Shown here: positions 11,105 through 22,199 of the stretch, piece after piece
How positions within the stretch are numbered: position 1 is the first letter of the stretch
How the letters are laid out: each line of letters begins with the position of its first letter
Source: Lasiosphaeris hirsuta
Lineage: Eukaryota > Ascomycota > Sordariomycetes > Sordariales > Lasiosphaeriaceae
Length of the DNA: 64,000 bases
NCBI GenBank assembly: GCA_030549175.1
Contig: JAUKUA010000001.1
Span: 1-64,000 of the forward strand
Direction of reading: 5' to 3'
Notes under the pieces: model-generated
The model's database searches: none
What the model saw: the letters and a program-made list of their open reading frames with translations, nothing else
Told to the model about the DNA's origin: nothing
Translations under genes and position numbers: made by a program

Positions 11105-11890
11105 GTTAATTTTGCGACACCAGACAACTGCAACAGCCCTCAAACCATAAGTCGCCACATACGCAGTGAGCAGTGGTCTAAGAAGAAACTCGCACACAAG
11201 GCCACGCAACGTAGTGAGCCACTCCGCCTTGACTGGGCACGCAAGATATCTAAGTTTACTACAGAGATGTATGGATTCTGCGACGAATCCGGGACTAACA
11301 AGAGGGACGGGAATCGCCGAACTGGCTGGGCGCCGAAGGGCATTTCGCCATAGAAGTTGACTGACTATGGCAACGTTACGAGGTTCCAAGCGTTACCCAC
11401 GTTAACTATCAACGGCTTGCTTGACACAATGGTCTATGAAGGCACAATAGATGGTGATAGCTTCGCTACATGGCTACAGGACTGTTTGTTACCAAAGATG
11501 AATCCTTTCCCTGCACCTAATAGCATCTTGGTGATAGATAACGCATCTATCCACCACTCGCCACGCGTCACGCTTCTCTGCCAACAGCGTGGTATCTTGT
11601 TATGGTATCTACCACCCTATTCTAATAACTTCAACCCAGTTGAAGCCTTTTTCAACGATATGAAGGCATACATCCGGCGCCACTACCAGTGGAGTGGCAT
11701 CTTAGATGCCCAAGGATTCAAGGACTTCCTATATCGTACCATTGCAACTATTGGCGCAAAGACTGATGCGATCCGCGGGCACTTCAGGGCTGCAATGGTA
11801 CCATTCAGAGAGGAGGGTGAAGAGATTAATTATCCTCTATTGTATACTGATGATCTATGGGAATATATACGGCTATGGACTGTACGTTAA
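11105..11890 (+). pseudogene. IS630/Tc1-type DDE transposase, N-truncated with a stop
   Basis: The frame starts next to the left TIR in the middle of a helix-turn-helix segment (SPQTISRHIRSEQWSKKKLA). It carries the first catalytic Asp in GFCDESG, the family signature NRRTGWAPKG, then an in-frame TAG at 11351-11353. Past the stop it continues without frame change through VIDNASIHHS (second Asp) and LPPYSNNFNPVEAFFND (Glu), ending at 11890. The N-terminal paired-like region is missing, so the left TIR now adjoins mid-domain and an internal deletion must have occurred. It is not expected to give an active enzyme. Confidence 0.75.
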
Positions 11891-12298
11891 GGCACTTGGC
11901 TAGGTATAGGAAAGGGAGTACGTTGAGGCATCTGGAACAAGAAGAAAGGGGTAATTGGCTAGTAAGAAAAACGCTGAAAACGCTAAATCTGTACTCAATC
12001 TCGTAACGTGTTATATCTCTTCATAGCCAGGGAATCGCTATAAATCGTTGTCTAGATCGTCTGTAGTACCAACGTTAGCCTCCTCTTCAAAATCTATATT
12101 AGGTAGGTATGATCCCCTCAATCTTGTACTAAAATGTGGTACCGAAGGCTGGCCTCTGCCATAGAATGAGGAGTCGTTGGTAGCTTAGATCGCAGGGAGT
12201 GGGCGCCGTACGGAAGTAAGTGGGCTTGACGGTACAACTATAGCGGTAAATCGTTAGTTAAGTCATAACCTATGGTGTTGAGCGTGTAGATAACTCAC

Positions 12299-14074
12299 AT
12301 GCGGAGCTTTCCCACAGCCGGCGCACGGCTCGAACGTAGGCTATCGACACCTCTAACTCCGGTAGGACTGGCAAGTCCGGAGTAGGTACTACGGCCAGAG
12401 GAGGAGCAGGATGATGATGAGGCCATCGTCAACCTTACCCGCACGCAAGATGGCACTATTGCAGCCGTTCTAGCCGCTTTTCCTAACAAGATCAACGTCG
12501 ACATCACAAGTCTGGCAGTGTGGGTAAGAACGCCCTATTTAACTAGCTTGCCCACACGCTCGCAGCCCACAAAGATGTCTCCAAAGATCACACCTGCCAT
12601 CGTGGCCGTGGAACTACATCCCCCGGAGTACTATGAAGATAAAGATGCTATCTTTGATGACGATGACCTTGGCACTGATCTTAACTGGAAGATCGCCAAG
12701 CTACCGTCTGGCCTGTTGACCTCGGCAAGAGAGGATTTAATATCCGGTATCAATGGGTAGGAACAGAAGCTCACGATCCGCTCAGTCGAATACATCGTCA
12801 AGGCTATCGTAGGGCCTCGCTCACAACCTATACTACTCTCAAACGAAGTAAGGCACATCTCCACCTCCCACCCATACGGTATCTTCCCATGCGGGGAGGT
12901 TATGGTAGCCATGTTGAGGAACCTAGCCAAGTCTTACGCCCTGACCCTGACACATAACATCGTTACTAACGGTCCAACGGCCGCGGCCCTCCCTGCAAGG
13001 CTTGGATCGGCCACACCCGTGCGCAACCCCGTCAACATGTTTGGGAGCCATCTAACGAATACCCCTATGTTGGATTTATCTATCCCTAGCACACCTGGCA
13101 CGCATAGCTCGCCGGGGAACCTCCGCAGTGCCGTTACGGCTCCGAATCCAACGCCGAAGAGGGCACCGCCTTCCGCACGCAAGACGACAACTGGGAAGAT
13201 GGAGGATGAACTCAAGGCCCGCCAAGAAGGAGAGTTCTCTACGCCTACCGATACAACCTACTACATAGAGCTTACTCGCAACTGGAAGTGTGATCAAGGA
13301 GCCAAGTGTAAGAACTACCGCGCAAGCCAGGGCTTTATCTTCTGTTATATGGAAGACGGTTCAAGCTACCACTAAGTGGTTAGTAACGGCGAGATGTAGA
13401 CCTGGGCCAAGGCGATTCGTAAGGGTATTACAACGCCGTTGAATCCACCTCCCGCTGTACGGTAACAGTGGGATGCAGCCTATCAACGTACAATTCAACG
13501 GTAAGAAGAGTAATCGGAACAACTTAACGATGCCAGCAAGTTGTCTGTACAGGGCCGAGTGCCGAAGGCGGCTAGGAAGAAGCAATCCTAACCGGTTACG
13601 GTAGTTAACAACATAGATAACAGTAACAGGGGTATGCCGTAACAGTATCCTTTCTTCATAATGCCGTGGGCCGGCTTCCTAGGCGGCCTATAACAACAAG
13701 GGTTACCCGAAGGCATGGGGTTGCCCGTAGGGATGCCGTTGACAGCACCATCAACAACGCCTTCCGTTGCCCACCGGCCTAGAACCCCGCTTGGAATACC
13801 GTCATCTTCGCCACCACAGATCGCGTATGATGGCGCCGTACTCATTGACGACTTCGTCAAGCACTGTTACCGCACACACTGCCAGGATGGCACACTTCCT
13901 GGCCCAGTAGATGTGTTGAAACGAGTCCTACAAGCGCTCGGCTTGGGGACCCTACCGCTCCGGGAATGCGGCGGCGCATCGGCTACATCTTCGGCAACGC
14001 TCTGGCCACTTGCAGTAGATGCGCGGGCACGTTTGGGCTTGCGCGCGGGCTCCATGTCGAATCTGATGGTGTGA
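12299..14074 (+). pseudogene. Accessory ORF of the DDE element, unknown function
   Basis: A single plus frame from ATG 12299 is broken by TAG 12383, TAG 12758, TAA 13373, TAG 13397 and further stops before 13714. Read through, it has an N-terminal TRTQDGTIAAVLAAFP segment, a Pro/Thr/Ser-rich middle, a Cys segment (NWKCDQGAKCKNY then FIFCYMEDGSSYH) followed by TWAKAI, and a small helical C-terminus (DDFVKHCYRTH...LKRVLQALGLG). I recognise no family. The conserved-looking Cys patch and helical tail suggest an accessory DNA-binding or adaptor protein. An opposite-strand ORF (13867-14304, basic, ending SGRVPKPS) overlaps its 3' part and is the alternative coding strand there. Confidence 0.45.
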
Positions 14075-14545
14075 CGGCGGGAGTAACGCTGTTCCGGCAG
14101 TGCGCGCCGCTGGCCTGCGCGCTTGAGAATTGATTTGAGCCTTGCATTCGAATTAGCCATAGTCAACACCATAGAATAGATGAATACAGTACTATACAGG
14201 ACTTCAATGCGTGGTGTGGAAGCGATTGTATCAATTTGGCGGTCAAGATTGATGCTCAAAAAATTATGGCCTTGGCGGCACCACGCACTAGCGCGCTTTT
14301 TCAAAAGGAGCTTGGTGCTTGAGATCGACAGTAATGCGGAGGGAGGCCAGCCACTCGTCCATTAAAATTATTTTATTTTCAAAAGGGATACCAAAAGGGA
14401 CTGGCATACACATCTCCCATGCTATCTTGGCCGTGGCCTTTCCTCCTGGTCTCTAGCTTGCCCTTCATATCTGGGAACCATACATTTAGCTTGCCGAGGC
14501 TACCCCATCTCTTCTCTAGTACTTGGTATCTCCGCCCCTCCCATT

Positions 14546-16296
14546 ATGGATGGACCACCGCAAAACACTATTACAGAGTGGGCAATTCTGATAAGGATCA
14601 ATTACTATCCACGAGATCATCATCTTCAAGGCGCAGTTCATGATGTTAAGCAAGTCAGAGACCGCCTGTGCAAGCAGCCTAGAACCGTGGACATTGTCAT
14701 ATTAACTGCAACTACGCCCAGCGATGGATCAACCGGCCTGCCAACGGAAAGTGAAGAACTTTGGCCAATGTACGATCGTGTGGTCACAGAGCTTGGCAGA
14801 GTCGTCTCGCAAGCCAAGAAAGGAGACCGAGTGTACATCTACTACTCGGGCCATGGCACCTGCCGAACCAAACCTAGCAAGCATGAAAGCAGCAACGACG
14901 AAAATGGCACTTCAGGTTTTGCTCTTGTGCTCTTCGCTCCACACGCGGGCAGAAATTTTTACGGCAGGGACCTTGCCAAGGCTATAGAGCTAATGGTAGC
15001 TAAGAAAGTCACTGTTACGGTGGTTCTTGACTGCTGCTTCTCGGGCTCCGTCTTTCGCGGACCACAGACGGGGTCCGATGTCTGGTCAGCCGACTATCAC
15101 CCCGAATTTGATCGAAACGACGCCCAAGATATCTGGAGCCCGCTGATGTCCGATACCGATGGAGGTTCGCGGAACGCAACCCTGTCTCGAAGGGACTGGC
15201 TTCTAGACCCCAATGGATACACGGTCCTCGCTGCGTGTGACCCTCAGCAAACTGCGAGAGAGTTGACAACCGAAGACGGGGTCCACCGAGGCGGCTTCAG
15301 TTACCTTCTCAATGAAGCCATCGAGGGGTGTGGACAGAAAGGAGTGCTTCCTACACACCAGACTATTTACGACCACCTTCTGTACCTGTTCCGAGCACGC
15401 CAGCGCCGAACAGACCCCGATACAATACAGCGATAAGGCTCTGCCTCTAGCAGGAATGACGGGGACGGGCTCGAGAATTGAGGTTTTCCCAGTCTTTGTC
15501 TTACAGCAGGACGATGGACGCATATTCCTAGGCGCTGGGCAAACCCATGGCGTGCATGCTGGGAACGAGTACGACCTATATCCAGGAGACTTTGTTTTGT
15601 ACGAGCGTATCCAATACGCCCACCATCAGGATGAAGACTACCGCGGTCGATGGCCTGGAGTCCGAGTTGGTCGTCGTGGAGAAAGACACCAACGTTACCA
15701 ACATCAAGACAGGCTGGTTCGCCAAATTCATCAGGCCGGCCGTATCGCGGAAGATTACAGTCGGCACCACGTCTACCCTATTGGAATATCTGTCGTGGGG
15801 AGAGGAATCCCTCGCAACCTCCACATTCCGAATCCTCACCGAAGGCTAGTATGACGACGAAGCCTGCGTCTTTTACCTCACGATAAATGAGAATCAGGAG
15901 TACGAGATCCTGGACGCTCACCGCCACAGCATCGACACGCTGCCGGCTATTCCCACTAGCCTGGAGGCCGCAGGGATTGTTGTTCTGGGCATGCTACGAC
16001 ATATTTCAGCCTTCAAGCTCTTTGAACGCATTGAAAGTAAAGCTGGCAATACTAAACTCAAGGACTCCTTCAAGCTCGTTGTCACACCACAGCCTAACGA
16101 AGCCGACAGCATTCGTCTTCTCGATCTCATGGGAAAAAAGGAATTAAGCCTCAGAGTGGTGAATCGCGAGCATACTCCACTCTATGTGAGTATTGTTGAC
16201 CTACGAGACTCGTGGGGGATCTATCTTCTGTACTGTTGGAGGCGCTCGACTTGTTGGAATGTATTTCGCAGAATGTTGAAATGGTTGATGGCTTAG
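14546..16296 (+). pseudogene. Caspase-like (metacaspase-type, C14) gene, frameshifted
   Basis: From ATG 14546 the first frame reads AILIRINYYPRDHHLQGAVHDV, the typical start of a C14 domain, with catalytic His in YYSGHGT (His103) and catalytic Cys in DCCFSGS (Cys164). That frame ends at 15436. The reading shifts near 15405 to a frame with QTPIQYSDKAL and VFPVFVLQQDDGRIFLGAGQTHGV, then near 15600 to a third with TAVDGLESELVVVEKDTNV, which has a TAG at 15847-15849 and ends at 16296. This layout (caspase head plus a conserved fungal C-terminal half) occurs in stand-alone fungal caspase-like proteins. The catalytic domain itself is intact and could still be made as a short protein of 296 residues. 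Such proteases work in programmed cell death. Confidence 0.75.
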
Positions 16297-16972
16297 CTGC
16301 GTTCTATAATACATGCTCACGCCGTTTCATAATAGCAGCAGAGATGGCTAAAGATTTTCTTTCCCCGTAGGACTCTTTAGCCAGATACCTCTTCACGCAA
16401 CAGGCGGCTGTCACAGGCGAGGCTTTACAGAGAGGGTTTCGATAGGGTGATGTGTTGGAGGTGGGGCAGCTAGGTGGCCTGTGCAGCCACTGCCCACCTC
16501 TTCCTCTAGATACAGACAGCCCACTGCCTTTTCCCTGCATCCTTTCCACACCACATCTTGTAGGTAACAATATCATCACATTGCACCTCCAACATGATGT
16601 CATAATAGTGGCGCGGCCCAGGGACTTAGTTATGCGAATTTTGGGAAAGAGTCCATCCCTGTATTGCACAACCTCGTCTGCTCGCGAGATTTGAGGCCTC
16701 TTATATGCCACTTGAAGAAACAACATGAATGTGTTGGAAGAGTGAATGGCCTTCCAGAAGGTGGTAGCCGCCTCCCGATAGGTAGATAGCTTAGCGTGGT
16801 TCTGGTGTGGCTACCCACCAAAAAGAGGGCCAGAGATTTCCTCTGGGCCAGAATCATCCACCATCGAATCCATCACCTTTATCGTGTTGCCTATCAATAG
16901 AAAGCTGTCTTGGCAGGGCTTAATCGACCGAACCAGCTGTCAGAATAATAGCCAATCAGCAAACACTTAGGC
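16297..16972. other. Spacer between caspase-like and JmjC genes
   Basis: No firm gene. A plus-strand open stretch just before and into this region (about 16217-16369) reads LLEALDLLECISQNVEMVDG, which looks like a helical protein remnant and may be a displaced end of the caspase-like gene. A CCAAT box lies at 16952-16956. Confidence 0.3.
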
Positions 16973-17016
16973 GACCCACAGCGACTCGTCAGAATTCTGA
17001 TGAGTCGCCCTGGGTC
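16973..17016. promoter_or_regulatory. 44-bp palindrome upstream of the JmjC-like gene
   Basis: Two 22-bp arms match at 19 of 22 positions around CAGAATTCTG. It shares its layout and most bases with the palindrome at 4728-4771. A CCAAT box sits about 17 bp upstream (16952-16956) and the chosen start codon 144 bp downstream. The same order (CCAAT, palindrome, gene) at both sites argues for a shared regulatory element. Confidence 0.7.
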
Positions 17017-17159
17017 AGCCGCGGAGTTAGGCCCCCAGATCATGTGGGGTATTGCCGTCAGGCTCGACAGTCAAAAATGCTCGTCATAGCCACCTCCCGC
17101 GACGCAAGACGAGTTTTCAACAGTTGTTACCGACACAGTACCCGTGTATAGCATCAATC

Positions 17160-20043
17160 ATGTCTGAACAGGACCAAGGAGGGCAGCCCGAGGCTACAAC
17201 CCGGGACGCTTCAATAGCACCTGCCTCATCCGAGGTAGCAGGCGCGGAATACGAAGTTGAGCTTCTCTTACCCCCAAACGAGGCTAAGCTGGTCGAGACG
17301 TTCCGCCAAGAAATCCGCCTATGCGAAACCGACGGAGAGAAATTCGTCAGGTGCAGACAGAAGCGAGATGAGCTGCTAGAGGAAAGCAACAGATTTACTC
17401 TCCGACTGGCCGCCTTTGAGAATGTTATGTCAGCTGAATGCGTCTCGTACAAAAGAAGGAAAGAAAGTGCGCACCCGCTAGCAACTTGGCCGAGGGCGAC
17501 GAAAGATGACGGCACAGAAAGGTGGAACCGATTTGTTGGGGCTGCCACAGTTGGATCCGACACTTTGTCCAAGCTACTCCCGCTCTTAAAGACAGTTAGC
17601 CTGCACTGGGGGAAAGATTTCGTCCAGCATTACGAACTGGCCGGTAAAGGGCAGAATTATTGCAACAGGTTCTCAGCGGTAGTGAAATTGCACACCCGCG
17701 AGGACGGCGTGCGGAAGCTAAACCAACTAGTCCTTCGCCGGTTTCGGATACCGGGGCGTCGTCATGTCAGGGCAGGGGTAAACCCCATTGAGCCAGTGGA
17801 TTTGCAGAACCTAGCCACCTGGAGGAGCGAAGCTCCATTCATCAAAGATGGCGACCCTGGTGGGGTCCAGCTACCGTTCGTAGATCTCACCTCCGAAGAT
17901 CTTCCTCCCGGCTTCATTTTCGATCGATTTGGGCTTATGGTTCGGCGCCCGTTTGGGCCTTTGGCGGGAGTGGGCCCAGTAGATTCGGACACTGTCGCTG
18001 GAGGGATCATCGATACGACCCCGGTAGATACAGAATCCGGCGCCCTGGCCACTGACAAGAACGGCAACGATACTAGCACCACAGAGCCACCTAACGATAT
18101 TACCCTTACCGCTCCTAGGCACCGCCGATTATCAACACCCTTAAGCCCGCCACCAGATTCTCCGGCTGTAGAATTTCTCTCCAGGGGTTCTACACCTGGA
18201 ACATCCGACATCACCCCGCCTGGTGATAATGACGCCGAAGACTACCCGGTTCCTGGAAACATACTATCCAAGCAGACTCCCTCCTCACCGGGAAGGCTAC
18301 TTGATGGTTATACGAGCGGTAAAGCTGCCGAAAGCTGCAATGATGGTAACCCCCAACCCAACACAAATACCACAGCCGCTACACGGCTCCGCCCGCACAA
18401 GGAAAAACCAGACTACTACGAAGTACCACCAAGGTACTCCAAGCCAACAGTTCGTCAAACTAGGCTGCTCAATACAGCAAAGTTACCCAAGGAGCGATGC
18501 TGCCCGCCTCAAATACCACCATCACTCCTAGTCACCTTAGACAAATCAGATGTCTATGCGGTCCGGCGACTGCTAACACTCATGTCGCCTTACGTTCGCT
18601 TTCAGGATATGTGTCATGTACACCTTCGGAAGTTTGCAGAAGCAATAACCAACGTAGAGCCCTTTAAACGGCCACTGGATGTCAGGGAGGGATTCCGGAT
18701 GGTTGGCCCTGATGAAGGATCCCATCTCCGACGACGCCGCACTTCGCTTCCAGACATTACCGACAATACCCCCCTCAAAAAGCTCCGGCTTGATAATCCG
18801 GCACCATCTTGTAGCCCTTTACCAACTGCCTCGAAACAAAACTGCCGGCTAAAACAAGATCCAATTCGCGACGAAGCCTACCGCCAGCGGATGATAGAGG
18901 AATTCCAATCCGCAGAGGACAGTCTCGACTCTTGGGGTTGGAGAACAAACCATTTAGTCTCTCAAATTCTCCAAAAGAGTAAGCCACCAATGTGTGGGGA
19001 AGCATACTTTCTCAGCGGAGAGGAGGCATTCCAACAGGCCGAGTTTGGGCAAGTAAACGTACCCATCTTCACACAAAGTCAACAACCATTTCAGTGGAGG
19101 GGAAAGGACCGCCCGATTTTACAGTTCTTTAACCGTATGGAAGATCTCGGGCTTGATCGAACCGTGTCTGTTCAGATACCCTCTCGCCCCCTACGCAAGA
19201 TATCTTGCGAAAGAAAAACACTTCTGGATATCCGAAACCGGTTCCTTATATCGCAGTCGACGAATAATCCCTGGAATCTTCTCGACCTTCAAAGCCCGAT
19301 ACCTTCAGCGCTGCCATCTTTCCTAGAAGGAGAGAACTGCCATCTTCTCCTTCGAATACGTGATAAAGTTCTGATGAATAGCAGTGCCGAAAGGATAGTA
19401 GCGCTCGCTCAAGATTGGAACACATGGCGTAATGTCATAGACTGGGCGCTGCTATCGGAAGGTGGGCACAACACGGCACCGCATATGGACAGCCACGGTT
19501 ACTCTACCTGGATTACAATTCAGGAAGGGCCTGTCGGCTTCGGGTGGATGTCCCAACCTAGTCAACAGGAGGAAGAGGCTTGGATGTCCGACCCAGGCGA
19601 CTTTACTGGGGGAAACTGGAGGTACGTCGTTCTTTCACCAGGGCAGACAGTATTTTTTCCCTCCGGAACCATCCACTTTGTCTTTCGGGTACGAGGGGAA
19701 CAGACGTTCGCGCTGGGCGGCCATATCCTTCAGTGGTCTGGCGTGGATCGTTGGCTTGAAGTGATCGTCGCTCAAATGAAAAACCCGGAAATTACAAACG
19801 AGGACATGAAACAGAGCGCTTCAAATCACATCCGAGTCGTCAAAGAGCTTCTGGAAAACCGGATCCAAGCGGGCAGAGAAGGTGGGGCAGATGATCGAGG
19901 CACAACTGCTAGGTTCTTCTCCTTACTGAAGGTAAGTTAGCTGCCACATTTGTAATGAGCATAGTAATGAGCGGACTAACAATAGTCAGGAATTTGATAT
20001 TGTTGATAATATCATGAACGAAAGGCCGTGTGTAACAAAATGA
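17160..20043 (+). CDS. JmjC-like Fe(II)/2-oxoglutarate dioxygenase domain protein
   Basis: Exon 1 (17160-19931) and exon 2 (19990-20043) join over a 58-bp intron with GTAAGT, CTAAC branch site and CAG, giving 941 residues. Residues 1-140 hold acidic and charged helical sequence; about 300-460 is Pro/Ser/Thr-rich and probably disordered. The C-terminal part contains the JmjC-like fold: HMDSHGYSTWITIQEG with the iron-binding HxD pair (His775, Asp777) and the distal His in TIHFVFR (His839), inside LSPGQTVFFPSGTIHFVF. The family oxidises protein or nucleic-acid substrates; the substrate here is unknown. The start chosen is ATG 17160; ATG 17052 in the same frame would add 36 residues. No break is seen. 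It lies beside a caspase-like pseudogene and shares its promoter palindrome with the NLR. Confidence 0.75.
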
Positions 20044-20666
20044 GCTCAGCGCGCGTAGCTCACGTGGGCCTAACCGCACAATTTCAGCCGAGGCTGTGAC
20101 GTTGCTCTTTATCCAATGAACTGCGAAGCTTTGGTTGGGCGAAAGTCCGGATCGATCCGGAAGTTGATAATAATTGGCGAGATGGAAAGTCTAGAGGTTA
20201 CGAAGCTTAAAGTCGGTTAGGAGTACATACCAAGGCTGAAGCTTGCGAGGCACAATCTCTCTTGATAGTCGAAGTAGAGCGTGACTGGGCTTTGGAGGCC
20301 CGGATCTTTCCTTTGTGGCAGGCATAGTCAGCCCTGGTAGGCCCGATTTTTTATCGTGCGGCGATGCGACCTCAAGATTAATTTCTTGACAACGGTCACG
20401 GCGACAAGAACACGCTAGTTGATCCAGGCGCGTAGATGCCAAAGCTACCGAGGTGCGGCTCTCAAAAGGCCTTGTGGTGTCAAAGAAACGGCACTTCTGG
20501 TTTTACAAGTGGTATATTTGGTTTTCTAAAGGTTTTTTCACCAGATGAAATAATTAGCATTTGTGGCATTTTGAACGGCCTTTGAGGGTATTAGAAAAGG
20601 ACTCCGCCATGTCCCAGCCTGTAAGGAGCTCCAACTTTTACTCACCCGTGGTCATCCTCACCCAAG
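20044..20666. other. Intergenic stretch
   Basis: No supported gene. A minus-strand ORF at 20191-20442 (MASTRLDQLACSCRRDRCQ start) has no recognisable domain and is probably chance. Confidence 0.35.
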
Positions 20667-21125
20667 TTAGTATGGCCTTGTGATGATTCCGGTTAACGGA
20701 TCCTTTATGACATCTTTATATGTACGGAACCAATCGGCTATAGCGCCGGCACTCGGCCGGCACTTCTGGACGATGGGTCTTTCTGAGTAGCGGTAATAGT
20801 TGACACACGTCTTATCACGGCACCATAGGGTACCGTAGGTCTCATCGTCCTCCCGCAGCCCGTATGAGTCCGGGCTGATAGCCTCTAACCACCTCTGCGT
20901 CGCTTTGCTGCAGTTAGTAGCATCACGGGGTTAGATAAGAAAGCTGCATGAATACGTCATGCTTATACACCACTTATTAGACCTCTTGCCCACGTTCCAC
21001 GCAATACAACAACAGTTTTCCAATTCTAGCGCTGCACTATCTGTGCCCGCCAATCCTTGGGACCCTAGCAATTGCCTTGCCAGAAACGATAAACAGCTGC
21101 ATGAAAGCAAAAGTGGAGCTCCCAA
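20667..21125 (-). pseudogene. Small Cys-rich, possibly secreted protein with one in-frame stop
   Basis: A single minus-strand frame of 152 codons is broken only by TAA at 20931-20933. The N-terminal part is hydrophobic (LLLSCSCLSFLARQLL) like a signal peptide, followed by Cys-rich sequence. After the stop it reads ATNCSKATQRWLEAISPDSYG, then TYGTLWCRDKTCVNYY and IVQKCRPSAGAIADWF, which looks like real protein. The TAA fits CAA with one transition. No ATG precedes the hydrophobic part, so the true start may lie in another exon. No family recognised; a small secreted effector-type protein is one possibility. Confidence 0.3.
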
Positions 21126-21790
21126 TTGATTAGGAGTAGGTAGTTATCGTATTCCAGGACCATATTTGACAATATTAGGTCTAGCCCTTAGCAGTCATCC
21201 ATAGAATCCCATTTGAGGTGGACATGTGATCTCGTGCGACTGTTTGTACCTCCCATCGACTCTGAGTCCCCATGCCGGATTTCAACCTGGACCTTACATA
21301 TTGTGTTGCAAGCACATGCTCCCTTTGTAAGCTGCTACACACAAGCGAACAACACGCGTAACCACTACAGCCCGCCTAGTTCATACTAAGGTACATATTC
21401 AGTTTCCCGTCGCCTCGAGAGGTCGGTCTCCCCCTTGAAGCCGTCCGTGTCTCTCTCCCCTTCTCCCTAGCCAACCGCATTCCCACGTACCGGCCAAGTT
21501 CCTTAGGGTTAGTATTTCATGCAGAGCGATTATAAATCCTTCCTTTCTGACACATGAAGACGACGAGCGTTTCAGTCAGGGCAATGACGCGAGGCACCGC
21601 TAGAAAATGCACTCAATGGCATTTACCGATCCCAGCCAGAAGAGCCGCGTCGAAGAGCCGCGTACCTACCTCCTTGTTCTGGTTACGGAGCATTCAAGTT
21701 TCTCATAATGATGTTTAACGGAATACCTAATCATCTACCTCAGAACCATGTCGGTCTTGACATCTAGTTAGTATGTGTGAGACGCCCAGC
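21126..21790. other. Intergenic stretch
   Basis: Nothing recognisable beyond short chance ORFs. Confidence 0.35.
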
Positions 21791-22153
21791 TCACTCCCAA
21801 TCGCCTGCTTGGCAAATTTTTCTTTTGCAGCCCTCGCAGAGCCCTGATTTATGCGGTGAGCGGTCTAGGCTCCCCGCACGTGGCGGTCTGTCTACGGCAA
21901 TCCCTGCCCACTTCTTCAGCCTGTATGCTACACGTTCAATGTAGGAATCCACATTGATGTGCATTCTCCCAAGCTCGCCACATGAGACGCACGCTTGGTT
22001 AAACACCTGGGCGTTGTACCCATTGTTGGGGTATTTGCGTATGACAGTGCAAATCTTCTTGCTCTCCCAGCCTCTCTGCGAACTGAGATTTATCATTATT
22101 GTCTGCGCGGGTATGTAGAAAGGATACCTAAATACCAAGAGGACACTCACCAT
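21791..22153 (-). CDS. Small protein with paired CxxC motifs, possible exon
   Basis: The minus-strand frame ends at 21791 and encodes ACVSCGELGRMHINVDSYIERVAY, then RLKKWAGIAVDRPPR and a C-terminal LCEGCKRKICQAG. Two CxxC pairs separated by about 50 residues suggest one zinc site. The pattern (CG..G...D.Y.ERVAYRLKKW..PP...CEGC) resembles small uncharacterised proteins I associate with ascomycetes. The 5' end begins at a GTG next to a splice-donor-like GGTGAGT near 22153, so an upstream exon (MGIFTCENGK, start near 22183) may belong to it, but the intron cannot be fixed. Confidence 0.35.
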   Translation of the reverse strand: MVSVLLVFRYPFYIPAQTIMINLSSQRGWESKKICTVIRKYPNNGYNAQVFNQACVSCGELGRMHINVDSYIERVAYRLKKWAGIAVDRPPRAGSLDRSPHKSGLCEGCKRKICQAGDWE

Positions 22154-22199
22154 TTACCGTTTTCGCAAGTGAATATACCCATGATAAAAGTAGGATAAT

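Larger units (their letters stand above)
11042..14331. mobile_element. 3.3-kb TA-flanked DDE transposon with ~75-bp TIRs and cargo ORF
   Basis: The ends (11042-~11117 and ~14257-14331) are long inverted repeats starting CTGTCGATCTCAAGCACCAA, nearly identical for about 60 bp. TA dinucleotides flank both sides (11040-11041 and 14332-14333), the target duplication of Tc1/mariner-superfamily elements. Inside are an IS630/Tc1-type DDE transposase relic (11105-11890) and a second open frame of unknown role (12299-14074). At 3,290 bp it is about twice the usual Tc1 length. The interior is degraded by stop codons. Confidence 0.8.

Noticed and set aside
13588..13860. Minus-strand ORF in the 3.3-kb element
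   Set aside because: Pro/Gly-rich shadow of the plus-strand accessory frame, which continues across the same stretch.
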